Assembly (NCBI GenBank): GCA_016937035.1
Contig: JAFGWS010000028.1
Location: 1 to 41,948 of the forward strand
From: Pontiellaceae bacterium
GTDB taxonomy: Bacteria; Verrucomicrobiota; Kiritimatiellia; Kiritimatiellales; Pontiellaceae
Reading direction: 5' to 3'
DNA length: 41,948 nucleotides
The notes under the pieces were generated by a model, which ran no database searches, had not been told where the DNA came from, and worked only from the letters and a program-made list of their open reading frames with translations. Of the stretch, positions 7,250 through 15,673 are shown piece by piece. Made by a program: the position numbers and the translations under genes. The stretch's first letter is position 1. Each line of letters begins with the position of its first letter.

Positions 7250-7879
7250 CTAGTCAACCAAATCAATCAGCTCATTGATGGCGTCCGACTGAGACGGTGC
7301 CTTCGGCTTGCGCTCTTGGCGTTCCTGGCGCTCTTTACGCGGCTCATCATTATTCTGTTGTTGCTGTTGCTGCTGCTGCGGGCGCTGACGATTGGAGCGC
7401 TGCGGACGATTCCCGCGCGGTGCGTTATTACCACGAGGTGCGTTATTACCGTGCTGTTCCTTCGGTTCGTGATCTCCGCACAGGTCAAAGGCCTTACGGA
7501 AGGTGCTCATGCGCAACTTGCTGACTTTGGGCCCCAGCAGTTTTTCTGCGGCGGCATTTCCGGAAACCAAAATCGCTCCGGAACCTTTTGAGCGCACCGT
7601 TTTCGCAAGGAACGCAGGAAGGGCTTTACTGTCTGCGCAATACTGCACTTGAATACCCTCAAACTTTTTCCCGCCCGGTGCTTTATTGAGCGGCGCACCG
7701 GCGGCGACGGCCACAACTTCCAGTTTTTCGCGACGAGCAAAACGTGAAAGACGGCGCAGCGTCTGGAGTTGATTGCGTGGAAGCACATTGCCCTTCATTC
7801 CCAGCGACTCATTGAGCGCCTCTACATCAATGACCAGCACGGTTGAAGCCGGTCCGAACAGGTTACTGAATAAACCCAT
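7250..7879 (-). CDS. PIN/NYN-like protein with Gln/Asn/Arg-rich tail
   Basis: The first 115 or so residues look like a compact alpha/beta domain: VLVIDVEALNES near the N-terminus, then RRLSRFARREKLEVVAVAAG and GSGAILVSGNAAAEKLLG. The conserved aspartate at the end of the first strand and the overall order suggest a PIN/NYN nuclease-like fold, but I do not see the full set of catalytic acids, so this is a tentative match. From about residue 135 the protein turns into low complexity: two NNAPRG units, a run of eight Gln, then Arg/Glu/Gln repeats, closing with an acidic tail SDAINELIDLVD. Such tails often bind RNA or other proteins. It is the first gene of the operon with the HAD phosphatase and SrkA-like kinase, preceded by AAGGAA. 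Confidence 0.6.
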   Translation of the reverse strand: MGLFSNLFGPASTVLVIDVEALNESLGMKGNVLPRNQLQTLRRLSRFARREKLEVVAVAAGAPLNKAPGGKKFEGIQVQYCADSKALPAFLAKTVRSKGSGAILVSGNAAAEKLLGPKVSKLRMSTFRKAFDLCGDHEPKEQHGNNAPRGNNAPRGNRPQRSNRQRPQQQQQQQQNNDEPRKERQERQERKPKAPSQSDAINELIDLVD

Positions 7880-8276
7880 GGTACGATTCCTTTTATATTT
7901 CTCATTATTCCAAGCACGTACACCGCCGTAAACTACAGCTGCATCGCATCATATAAGATTAAGCGCCGCGTGACGGTGTGTTGCTGTGCGGTTAAAGGAG
8001 GGGAAGCTACCTCATCACATCCGATCGCGCAAGTCTTCATTTTCCGGCGAGCCTGCAGTGCCGAAAAATCAAATCAGGAAATGCTGCAATCCTTTGCCCG
8101 ACAAATGATGCGGGATTTCACTTCCTATTCAGGTTTCCCGCATTTGGCAACGCTAATCAGCTCTCGACTGCGTTTTATCAAAGTGTGTCTTCATTGTTTT
8201 GTTGCCGTTGCAATAAAATCACAAACTTGAAGATTCCGAACAGACAGGGGAATAAATATTAAAGAGGGGAGACTCC
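7880..8276. other. Divergent intergenic region
   Basis: About 400 bases separate the minus-strand operon starting at 7879 from the hydrolase gene starting at 8277, so promoters for both should lie here. TAAAAT at 8214-8219 is a fair -10 for the plus strand, but I find no good -35 at the right distance. AAAGGAGG near 7994 looks like a ribosome site but no start codon follows at useful distance. Nothing else stands out. Confidence 0.45.
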
Positions 8277-10262
8277 ATGGCTACATCAAAGACCTGTATG
8301 AGTGCACTGTGCAGCTTCATACTGATTTCGGCGGCGACCGTCCAGACCGCCAATGCACAAACCAAAGAAACCGCATCCCGAACCGTGGAAGACGGAGGAA
8401 CCGGATCGCTTAAAGCGTTGATGGTTTCCGACAGCAGCTTGCCGGAATTTACCGTTTTCCGTCCCAAAGACATGGACAAGGTCAGCGCAGACAAAAAGCT
8501 GCCGATCATTGTCTGGGGGAACGGCGGATGCGCCAATTCACCCAGCGGCCACCTGAACTTCCTTTCCGAAGTGGCATCGCACGGATACCTCATCGTGGCA
8601 ATCGGCCCGATGCCGCAGGAAGGTGCCCGCGGCGGCGGAATGGGCGGCGGGGCGGCCGCTTCCGATAAACCGCAGTTGATCCAAGCCATCGACTGGGCCA
8701 TTGCGCAGAGCAGCGATGAAAAAAGCATTTACTTCAACAAGCTCGACACCAAAAAGATTGCCGTAAGCGGCATGTCCTGCGGCGGAATTCAGGCGCTTGA
8801 AGCCGCGCCCGATCCGCGTGTCACCACCGCCATGATCTGCAACAGCGGCATTTTTAATTCTTCCGGCGGCCCCGGTGGTGGCGGCGGAATGGGCGGTATG
8901 CCTTCGCTCAGCAAAGATCATCTCAAGAAGCTCCACAGCTCCATCATTTACATCCTCGGCGGTCCGGACGATATCGCCTATGCGAACGGCATGGACGACT
9001 ATGAGCAGATCGAAAACCTGCCGGCCGTTACCGCCAATCTGGCCGACATCGGACACGGCGGAACCTACATGCAGCCGCATGGCGGTACGTTTGCTGTGGT
9101 TGCAACCGCGTGGCTCAACTGGCAGCTCAAAGGCGACAAGGAAGCCGCAAAAATGTTCGTAGGCGAAGACTGCGGACTGGAAAAAATGGAAGGCTGGTCG
9201 ATTCAGAAAAAGAATCTCGACGCCATTGCCGCACCGGAAGCCGGCGAAACCAAAGAAACCGCATCCCGTACTGTGGAAGACGGCGGAACCGGTCCGTTTA
9301 AAGCGGTGATGGTTTCCGACAGCAGCCTGCCGGCATTTACCGTTTTCCGCCCGAAAGATATGGATGCGGTCACAAAAGATAAAAAACTTCCGATCATTGC
9401 CTGGGGCAACGGCGGATGTGCTAACTCACCCAGCGGTCACCTGAACTTCCTCTCCGAAGTGGCATCGCAGGGATATCTTATCGTTGCGATCGGTCCCATC
9501 CCGCAAGAAGGGGCCGGCGGCGGACGTCCGGGCGGCGGAATGCCTGCGATGGGTGGAGGAATGCCTGCCGGAATGCCCCAGATGGGCGGTGGCGGAATGC
9601 CTCCGATGGGCGGCGGAATGCCTTCCGGAATGCCCCAGATGGGCGGTGGCGGTATGCCTCCGATGGGCGGTGGTGCTCCTGCCGGCGGAAACAACAGCGG
9701 CACTTCTGAAAAATCACAGCTGATCCAGGCCATCGATTGGGCTGTTGCACAGAACAGCAACCCGAAGAGCATTTATTACCAGAAGCTCGACGTCGAAAAG
9801 GTTGCGGTCAGCGGTATGTCCTGCGGCGGCCTTCAGGCGCTGGAAGCCGCTCCCGATCCGCGAGTAACCACCGCGATGATCTGCAACAGCGGAATTATTA
9901 ATTCTGACGGCGGTGGCGGCGGCGGAATGGGCGGTATGCCGGCCCTGAACAAAGATCACCTCAAGAAGCTCCACGGCTCTATCATTTATATCCTCGGCGG
10001 CCCGGACGACATCGCCTATGTAAACGGCATGGACGACTTTGAGCAGATCGAAAAACTGCCGGCCGTCACGGCTAATCTGGCCGATATCGGCCACGGCGGA
10101 ACCTACATGCAGCCGCATGGCGGCACCTTCGCCGTGGTTGCGAGCGCCTGGCTCGACTGGCAGCTCAAGGGCGATAAGGAAGCCGCCAAAATGTTCCAAG
10201 GCGACGACTGCGGATTGGAAAAGATGGAAGGCTGGTCGATCCAGAAAAAGAACATCGATTAA
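8277..10262 (+). CDS. Secreted alpha/beta hydrolase with two tandem catalytic domains
   Basis: The 661 residues start with a signal peptide (1-27, cleavage after ANA). Two near-identical domains follow, about 28-320 and 324-661, each opening with TKETASRTVEDGGTG. Each has an oxyanion-side block WGNGGCANSPSGHLNFLSEVAS, the nucleophile elbow GMSCGG (near 166 and 513), the acid site ILGGPDDIAY and the histidine site DIGHGGTYMQPHGG, so both copies keep a full Ser-Asp-His triad. The fold resembles the dienelactone hydrolase/cutinase-PETase group; an esterase on a polymer or plant-derived ester is possible, but the substrate is not readable. Domain 2 has a Gly/Met/Pro-rich loop (about 415-474), where domain 1 has only a short Gly-rich stretch. 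GAGGGGA precedes the ATG. It seems to be a single-gene unit. Confidence 0.8.
   Translation: MATSKTCMSALCSFILISAATVQTANAQTKETASRTVEDGGTGSLKALMVSDSSLPEFTVFRPKDMDKVSADKKLPIIVWGNGGCANSPSGHLNFLSEVASHGYLIVAIGPMPQEGARGGGMGGGAAASDKPQLIQAIDWAIAQSSDEKSIYFNKLDTKKIAVSGMSCGGIQALEAAPDPRVTTAMICNSGIFNSSGGPGGGGGMGGMPSLSKDHLKKLHSSIIYILGGPDDIAYANGMDDYEQIENLPAVTANLADIGHGGTYMQPHGGTFAVVATAWLNWQLKGDKEAAKMFVGEDCGLEKMEGWSIQKKNLDAIAAPEAGETKETASRTVEDGGTGPFKAVMVSDSSLPAFTVFRPKDMDAVTKDKKLPIIAWGNGGCANSPSGHLNFLSEVASQGYLIVAIGPIPQEGAGGGRPGGGMPAMGGGMPAGMPQMGGGGMPPMGGGMPSGMPQMGGGGMPPMGGGAPAGGNNSGTSEKSQLIQAIDWAVAQNSNPKSIYYQKLDVEKVAVSGMSCGGLQALEAAPDPRVTTAMICNSGIINSDGGGGGGMGGMPALNKDHLKKLHGSIIYILGGPDDIAYVNGMDDFEQIEKLPAVTANLADIGHGGTYMQPHGGTFAVVASAWLDWQLKGDKEAAKMFQGDDCGLEKMEGWSIQKKNID
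9561..9674 (+). repeat. Two 57-bp direct repeats inside the hydrolase gene
   Basis: Two adjacent units (9561-9617 and 9618-9674) each encode a 19-residue Met/Pro/Gly block of the form MPxGMPQMGGGGMPPMGGG. They expand a surface loop of domain 2 without breaking the frame. Confidence 0.85.
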
Positions 10263-10276
10263 TTTTAACCCCACCC

Positions 10277-10377
10277 ACTCATGCTGAACGACACAGCGTT
10301 CGGCGTGAGTCGGGTTGATTATTAGCGTGGACGATAATTGCGTCCACAGAAAAGAACCGCCGAATCGGCGGTTCTTT
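10277..10377 (+). terminator. Terminator and preceding hairpins after the hydrolase gene
   Basis: Three hairpins follow the stop codon. The last is a perfect 12-bp stem AAAGAACCGCCG / CGGCGGTTCTTT (10351-10362 with 10366-10377, loop AAT) followed by more T, a strong Rho-independent terminator. Before it lie GTGGACG/CGTCCAC (10327-10347) and an imperfect stem from ACTCATGCTGAACG near 10277. The A-rich left side means the last hairpin could also stop transcription from the minus strand. Confidence 0.88.
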
Positions 10378-10466
10378 TTTTGGGTGTGCCCGGCAGGGCG
10401 TACAATAAAAACGCCCCGATCATAAGACCGGAGCGAATCCATCAAACGAAACTCAAAAAGAGAAAC

Positions 10467-11288
10467 CTATTCTCCATATCTCACAGAGGTTGGATGCACC
10501 TGAACGCATTCTCTATTCATCCAGGCGTTCACCGGCAATTCTTCCAATCGATCCAAATATTTATAGAGCCAGTCGCCCGTCGCATTATACCCAACAATAT
10601 TTCCATTTTCATCACGAACCAAAACCAGCATATCGCTATACTCCTCACCGCGGATCCAATCTGCAGTTGATACCGACCCATCTATTCGTGTGTTATACTT
10701 TAATATTCTATATATATCCTCATTCATGTAATCATATGTAAATTTATTTTCTTCATTAAGTCTGAACGCACCGCTCTTGATATGCGCAATGAGATGTTTC
10801 TTTTTGGGGTCGTACCGCTGCTCCGTTAGAGCATAAATCTCAATAAACAGATCATGATTATACAGGGTCCTCCTCTTTTGACTCACTTTCGCTCCAAAGC
10901 TGGCTTCCACGACCGTAGCCGGATCGCTTGAAGACTGTGCAGTCCCGTCTGCACTGTACCATTCGTCCACCAAATACTCTATTGCGTCTAGTGATTTTTT
11001 AAACACGATCTCTAGTTCCGGGGGATTCTTGTACTCCACATAGAGCCGATCCTCATCGGACAATTGGCTGAGCGGAACCTCAATCCGCTTACCACTCGCC
11101 ACTTGAATCACCACCGATTTACCCGATAACCTCACATATTCCCCTTCGATCGTCTCTCCGCTTGCAGCCGTCCAAATCCGAATCTCATTTTCCGGCGCAT
11201 CTTTGGATGCACTCTGGGCCATACTCGGAAGGCTTCCTCCGACCGCGACACCCATCAACAAAGCAATGATGAATAGATTCTTTTTCAT
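10467..11288 (-). CDS. Secreted SHD1-like domain protein
   Basis: The start ATG at 11288 is preferred because the protein then opens with a clean signal peptide, MKKNLFIIALLMGVAVGG (cleavage near SMA-QS, residue 25); the frame extends ten codons further. Residues 36-85 (RIWTAASGETIEGEYVRL ... VPLSQLSDEDRLYV) match the SHD1-like beta-barrel often found in exported proteins of the PVC bacteria, where it may bind protein or sugar. The remaining 190 residues are unassigned: a charged alpha/beta region with Tyr-rich strands (TYDYMNEDIYRILKY) and a VLVRDENGNIVGYNA hairpin. Total length is 273 residues. The gene lies 50 bases downstream of the TonB-like/PA14 gene and is probably co-transcribed with it. 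Base composition is more A+T-rich than the neighbours. Confidence 0.65.
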   Translation of the reverse strand: MKKNLFIIALLMGVAVGGSLPSMAQSASKDAPENEIRIWTAASGETIEGEYVRLSGKSVVIQVASGKRIEVPLSQLSDEDRLYVEYKNPPELEIVFKKSLDAIEYLVDEWYSADGTAQSSSDPATVVEASFGAKVSQKRRTLYNHDLFIEIYALTEQRYDPKKKHLIAHIKSGAFRLNEENKFTYDYMNEDIYRILKYNTRIDGSVSTADWIRGEEYSDMLVLVRDENGNIVGYNATGDWLYKYLDRLEELPVNAWMNRECVQVHPTSVRYGE

Positions 11289-11338
11289 GATAATTTCCAT
11301 TTTTAAGTTTACATGCATAATGTTAATATCAGTATATA

Positions 11339-12505
11339 TTATTCTACAATAAAGAATGTTTGAATATTTGTAACATTATAATCATCTTCGACGGAATCCA
11401 TTAGAATACTATCCTCCGTTTCCCAGGAAAGCGGGGCCGTAGCAAACAGATCCCACATCGGCACTCCACGGTTATTTTTCTCGTAATATCTGCCCTGTTC
11501 CTCCGCCAGCAGAATCGAATAAAACTGGCCGCCCGGTCCATCTCCAATGATGGCCTGAAAATCATATTCTTTCCCGGGTTCCAGCGTAATCCAATCGCTG
11601 CCCACCAACGTTTCGTTCGAGTTGCCACATTTATAACTCCCATCGTTAGCGCTCTGGATTGTTCTGCTTCCGGGGGCACTACCCTGAAAATTCTCATTGA
11701 TTTTGTACGCGTCGTTTCCAGTCCAGGAACCGTTGGCAGAAAGGACGACCTTCCCATTAATCGCCACATTCAACACATTATCGCTCAGCCCCCAAAGACG
11801 GAACGTAATGCCATCCTTATGCTTAATTTTTGCTTGATAATGCGCCGCCCAGGTTTTGAAGTTTAATTTAGGATCCTCCCCAAAGCAGAGCGGAGCGGCA
11901 ATGGACGTAACCCTCGGAACCGTTACCGTTTGCGCATATAACTTCTTGGGAGAACGATAATAAGAATTAAACATGGAGGTATTCCAATCCCCTTCCACAA
12001 ATCGACGAATAATATCAAAATATTCGTTTTCACCTATTAGTTTTTGTGCCCCACTTCGTCTTCGAGAAAAATTATAGTATGTAACCAATAAATCATTTCC
12101 GGTCGTTACGGTACCGCCAAACTGATAGCTTGATCCGGGGCCGGGCAATCCAAAGGAATTACCGCCCATTCCGCCCATTCCGCTCATCAGCGCATCCCCG
12201 GTTCCGGTCAGGTCGGGAATGGAAATTTCGGGCATTTTGGCCATTTTCACCTTCGCCACGATGCGCGAGGCCGGCGCAGGCGACGAACTTCTCCTGACCT
12301 TCACAATCGGCTTTTTAAGATTCATCTTCGGTCGTTCCATCGGCGGCGGTGCCACAAATTCAGGGGCCTTCGGCTTCATCACCGTAAAAACCACAAAAGC
12401 ACCCGCTACAGCAAACGCCGCTGCGTGCAGAAGCAGACTGATGATAAACCCGCTGGGTGCACCCTTGTTTACCTTACCTGTTCTTTTTCCATATCTCTTT
12501 TTCAT
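11339..12505 (-). CDS. TonB-like N-terminus fused to a PA14-like domain
   Basis: The 388 residues begin with a basic cytoplasmic stretch and one membrane anchor (about 19-43, ISLLLHAAAFAVAGAFVVF) containing the SLLLHA pattern of TonB/energy-transducing proteins. A Pro/Lys-rich periplasmic linker follows (FVAPPPMERPKMNLKKPIVK), then a Gly/Met-rich segment (about 100-125). From about 135 onward there is a beta-rich domain with DGITFRLWGLSDNVLNVAING, SANGSW and ITLEPGKEYDFQAI, which fits a PA14-like carbohydrate-binding fold. It should sit in the inner membrane and display the beta domain in the periplasm. There is no TonB C-terminal domain, so it is unlikely to energise an outer-membrane receptor by itself. 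It precedes the SHD1-like gene on the same strand. Confidence 0.65.
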   Translation of the reverse strand: MKKRYGKRTGKVNKGAPSGFIISLLLHAAAFAVAGAFVVFTVMKPKAPEFVAPPPMERPKMNLKKPIVKVRRSSSPAPASRIVAKVKMAKMPEISIPDLTGTGDALMSGMGGMGGNSFGLPGPGSSYQFGGTVTTGNDLLVTYYNFSRRRSGAQKLIGENEYFDIIRRFVEGDWNTSMFNSYYRSPKKLYAQTVTVPRVTSIAAPLCFGEDPKLNFKTWAAHYQAKIKHKDGITFRLWGLSDNVLNVAINGKVVLSANGSWTGNDAYKINENFQGSAPGSRTIQSANDGSYKCGNSNETLVGSDWITLEPGKEYDFQAIIGDGPGGQFYSILLAEEQGRYYEKNNRGVPMWDLFATAPLSWETEDSILMDSVEDDYNVTNIQTFFIVE

Positions 12506-12835
12506 AACTCAAGCCCGGTTTAGTTTTGGAACTCCGGCGCATAACCTACGCCATTTTCACTATAGATACGTCACTCAAACCCTCCGCATTTGAAAAAAAA
12601 TCGAAAAAAATGTCCACCGAAAAACGGCAGCTTTTTCACTCATCAGAGCGTTGGCAAAATGAACTGCAGCAGGCTGCCCTGGGCTGAACAATATGCCATG
12701 CATCTCTGCCTGCCCATTGCAGGCCGGCGCGAAACCGTTCCGGGGTTTCCGACAGATTACCCTGTGCCACAGCAATAATTAATTGCTTACGTCTCTTTTT
12801 CTTTAAATGCTTAAGAACAATTCACGGCAGAAGGA
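12506..12835. other. Intergenic region between alaS and the TonB-like gene
   Basis: About 330 bases downstream of alaS and upstream of the TonB-like/PA14 gene, both minus strand. TATAGT (minus strand, 12564-12559) is a possible -10 for the latter, without a convincing -35. A hairpin GCCTGC/GCAGGC lies at 12708-12724 and GCAGC/GCTGC near 12667, but neither has a T-run, so no clear alaS terminator is seen. A short open frame (12590-12778) has no ribosome site and is not called. Confidence 0.45.
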
Positions 12836-15487
12836 TCAGCTGTGCATCTCCTTCAGCAGTTGTCGGACGGCCTTAATCGCATCTGCGACCTTGGAACCAT
12901 CTTTACCGCCGGCCTGCGCCTTATCCGGCTTTCCTCCGCCCCCGCCGTCCGCGAGTTTGGCAACGGCGCCGATCAGCTTACCGGCGTGGATTCCTTCCTT
13001 AACGAGGTCGTCGCTGACGGAACACATAAAGCAGGCCTTGCCGTCGGCGTGGCTGCCGAGAATGATGACGCCGCTTTCAAGCTTCTGGCGCAGACGGTCC
13101 ATCAGCTCACGCAGCGCATCCATCGGCACTTCACCGGCGGTCGCGGCGAGCAGCGGCATATTATCGACCTTATCCGTGAGCGTAATGTGCTCAACCTTCG
13201 TCAGCAGCGCTTCGATGCCGTGCACAGCCGCTTTCATGCGCGCCTCTTTCAACTGCTTTTCAACCGATTTCACCTGATCAGCCAACGCCTTGATACGCTC
13301 CGGCAGATCGCTCGGCTTCACGCTGAGGCTTTGGCTCAGCCCACTGAGCAGCTCGTGCTCTTCCGCACTCCACGCCAGCGCATCCATCCCGGTGACCGCC
13401 TCAATACGGCGCACCCCCGCCGCAACGGACGATTCGGAAACAATACGGAACTGACCGATCTCGCCGGTGGCGCAAACATGCGTTCCGCCGCACAACTCTT
13501 TGCTGAAATCGCCGACCGAGACCACACGGACGGTTTCGCCGTATTTATCGTCAAACACCGCCTGAATATCGGCGGCCTTCTGCACATCGGCCAGCGCCAT
13601 TTCCTGAATACCGACCGGCGTGTTTTTCAGAATCTGCGTATTCACCACGCGCTCAATTTCGCGCAGCTGAGCAGGTTTCACCGCCTCAAAATAGTTAAAG
13701 TCAAAACGCAGGTAACCCGGCGCAACGAGCGATCCGGCCTGCTTAATTGTTGAATCGACCACTTCGCGCAGCGCCTGATTGAGTAGATGCGTGGAGGTAT
13801 GGTTCCGTCGAATCTTATCACGGCGGCCTTCGCACACACTTGCCGTCACGCGGTCGCCCTTCTGCAGCGTTCCGGAAACCCACTCACCGGAATGAAGGAT
13901 AATGCCGTCGGGCGACTTCTGTGTATCGGTCACCCGAAATTCAACGCCGTCGGCCTTGAGTGTTCCGTAGTCGCCCTCCTGACCACCGGACTCGGGATAG
14001 AACGGCGACTCTTTCAGAATTACTGCGCCCTCCAGCACATCGACCACATCGGTTTCACATTGAGTGGTTTCGTAGCCGACGAATACAGTCGGCTCCGCAT
14101 CAATGGCACCGCCCTCAGCCATCACGACCGATTTCTTGCTCTTATAGTCGGCACGAGCGCGCTCGCGCTGCTCTTCCATCAGCTTTTCAAATCCTTCGGT
14201 GTCCACGCTGATGCCACGCTCGCGGGCCATTACTTCCGTCAGGTCGATCGGAAATCCGTAGGTATCGTAGAGCTTGAAGGCTTCGTCCGCCGGGAACATT
14301 TTATCCGCCAAACCGCCGGCAACCTGATCGAACAGTTCAATGCCGCGATCGAGCGTACGGTTAAAGGAATCCTCTTCGGCCTTCAGCGTTTTGGTCACGC
14401 GGGCAAGGTTTTTGCGCAGCTCGGGAAATGCCTCGCCGAAGTGATCGGCCACGGTTTCGGCGAGCTTATAGAAAAAGGGTTCGCGGAAGCCCAGATTACG
14501 GCCTACACGCACGGCGCGGCGCAGGATGCGGCGCAGCACATAGCCGCGTCCTTCGTTCGAAGGAATAATACCATCAGCGATCGCGAAAGAGAGACAGCGG
14601 ATGTGGTCAGCAATCACGCGGAATGCGACATCCACCGGATCGGTCATGGCGCTGCCGTATTTTTTCCCGCTCAGCTCCTCCAGCTTGCGGAAGATCGGCG
14701 TAAAGACGTCGGTTTCATAGTTGGAAATGACACCCGAGAAATCGCTGAAGTTATTGGTGCATTGAATAATCGAGCAGGCGCGTTCGAAGCCCATACCGGT
14801 GTCCACATGCTGCGCCGGCAACGGCGTGTAAGAACCATCGGGATTGGCGTTAAACTGGATAAACACAAGGTTCCAGATTTCGATACACTGTGCGGTTCCT
14901 GCATTCACGAGCGCCGCGCCGCCGTCACCGTTGGGCGTCAGATCGATGTGAATTTCCGAGCAGGGACCGCAGGGGCCGGTGTCGCCCATCATCCAGAAGT
15001 TGTCTTTGCGGTTGCCGGGCACCACGCGTTCCGCCGGCAGATACTTCAGCCACATTTCCTTCGCTTCGAAGTCGGCCTCGGATTTATCGTCGCCGCCGAA
15101 GTAAGTGGCGTAGAGCCGATCCACCGGGAAGCCCCATACCTTGACGAGCAGCTCCCACGCCCAGTCGATCGCCTCCTGCTTGAAATAGTCGCCGAACGAC
15201 CAGTTGCCGAGCATTTCAAAGAAGGTGTGGTGATAGGTGTCGGCCCCGACATCTTCGAGGTCGTTGTGCTTGCCGCCGGCGCGAATACATTTCTGCGTAT
15301 CCGCCGCACGGCCCGGCGTGTAAGGACAGTTGGCCTGCCCGAGGAAGATCGGAACAAACTGGTTCATGCCCGCATTGGTAAAGAGCAGATTGGGCGCGTC
15401 GGGCATCAGGCTCGCCGATTTCACGATGGTGTGCTGCTTCGATTCAAAAAAATCCAGAAACGACTGGCGGATCTCTTTCGATGTCAT
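12836..15487 (-). CDS. alaS: Alanine--tRNA ligase
   Basis: Charges tRNA-Ala with alanine and edits mischarged Ser/Gly. At 883 residues it is full length. The class II catalytic domain opens the protein (FTNAGMNQFVPIFLG near residue 37). The editing domain shows HTSTHLL (about 560-566) and ELCGGTHVCATGE (about 661-673), which together bring the four metal ligands His, His, Cys and His. The C-terminal C-Ala domain closes with the Gly-rich GGGGGKPDKAQAGG typical of the family. AAGGAA lies about 7 bases upstream of the ATG. It is monocistronic by appearance, with a candidate promoter directly upstream and the divergent GH78-like lipoprotein gene on the other side. Confidence 0.97.
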   Translation of the reverse strand: MTSKEIRQSFLDFFESKQHTIVKSASLMPDAPNLLFTNAGMNQFVPIFLGQANCPYTPGRAADTQKCIRAGGKHNDLEDVGADTYHHTFFEMLGNWSFGDYFKQEAIDWAWELLVKVWGFPVDRLYATYFGGDDKSEADFEAKEMWLKYLPAERVVPGNRKDNFWMMGDTGPCGPCSEIHIDLTPNGDGGAALVNAGTAQCIEIWNLVFIQFNANPDGSYTPLPAQHVDTGMGFERACSIIQCTNNFSDFSGVISNYETDVFTPIFRKLEELSGKKYGSAMTDPVDVAFRVIADHIRCLSFAIADGIIPSNEGRGYVLRRILRRAVRVGRNLGFREPFFYKLAETVADHFGEAFPELRKNLARVTKTLKAEEDSFNRTLDRGIELFDQVAGGLADKMFPADEAFKLYDTYGFPIDLTEVMARERGISVDTEGFEKLMEEQRERARADYKSKKSVVMAEGGAIDAEPTVFVGYETTQCETDVVDVLEGAVILKESPFYPESGGQEGDYGTLKADGVEFRVTDTQKSPDGIILHSGEWVSGTLQKGDRVTASVCEGRRDKIRRNHTSTHLLNQALREVVDSTIKQAGSLVAPGYLRFDFNYFEAVKPAQLREIERVVNTQILKNTPVGIQEMALADVQKAADIQAVFDDKYGETVRVVSVGDFSKELCGGTHVCATGEIGQFRIVSESSVAAGVRRIEAVTGMDALAWSAEEHELLSGLSQSLSVKPSDLPERIKALADQVKSVEKQLKEARMKAAVHGIEALLTKVEHITLTDKVDNMPLLAATAGEVPMDALRELMDRLRQKLESGVIILGSHADGKACFMCSVSDDLVKEGIHAGKLIGAVAKLADGGGGGKPDKAQAGGKDGSKVADAIKAVRQLLKEMHS

Positions 15488-15507
15488 AATGAAACTTCCT
15501 TTTTCCG

Positions 15508-15537
15508 ACTGTAGAGCGGGACACTATTCCTTGGCAA
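15508..15537 (-). promoter_or_regulatory. Candidate promoter of alaS
   Basis: Read on the minus strand, TTGCCA (15537-15532, 5 of 6 to the -35 consensus), an 18-base spacer and TACAGT (15513-15508, 4 of 6 to the -10) precede the alaS ATG at 15487. This leaves a short leader that still contains the AAGGAA ribosome site. Fit is reasonable but not strong. Confidence 0.4.
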
Positions 15538-15673
15538 AACAAGCGGGTTTTATACTGAGATCGCCCAAGCGATGCAATGGCGTAATCCGATCGAAAACAA
15601 ACTTCCGCTGCGGCGCAATCGCTGTTAGAAATTGAAACTGGTTTTACCGCTCCAACTAAATGAGGACCTCAGC

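Noticed and set aside
7250..7500. CAG/CTG-rich stretch considered as a structural DNA repeat
   Set aside because: It simply encodes the glutamine run and Arg/Gln-rich tail of the PIN/NYN-like protein and continues its reading frame.
7970..8230. 86-residue open frame between divergent genes
   Set aside because: GTG start without a ribosome site at the right distance, odd cysteine-rich composition, and it covers the region where promoters should lie.
10467..12505. Two-gene region considered as a phage or defence island because of its lower G+C
   Set aside because: Both proteins are exported or membrane-anchored with SHD1-like and PA14-like domains; no nuclease, integrase or phage gene is present.
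12590..12778. 62-residue open frame after alaS
   Set aside because: TTG start with no ribosome site and no recognisable pattern; it overlaps hairpins in a non-coding gap.
13787..15514. 575-residue open frame opposite alaS
   Set aside because: Antisense shadow; alaS on the minus strand has all family motifs and a ribosome site.
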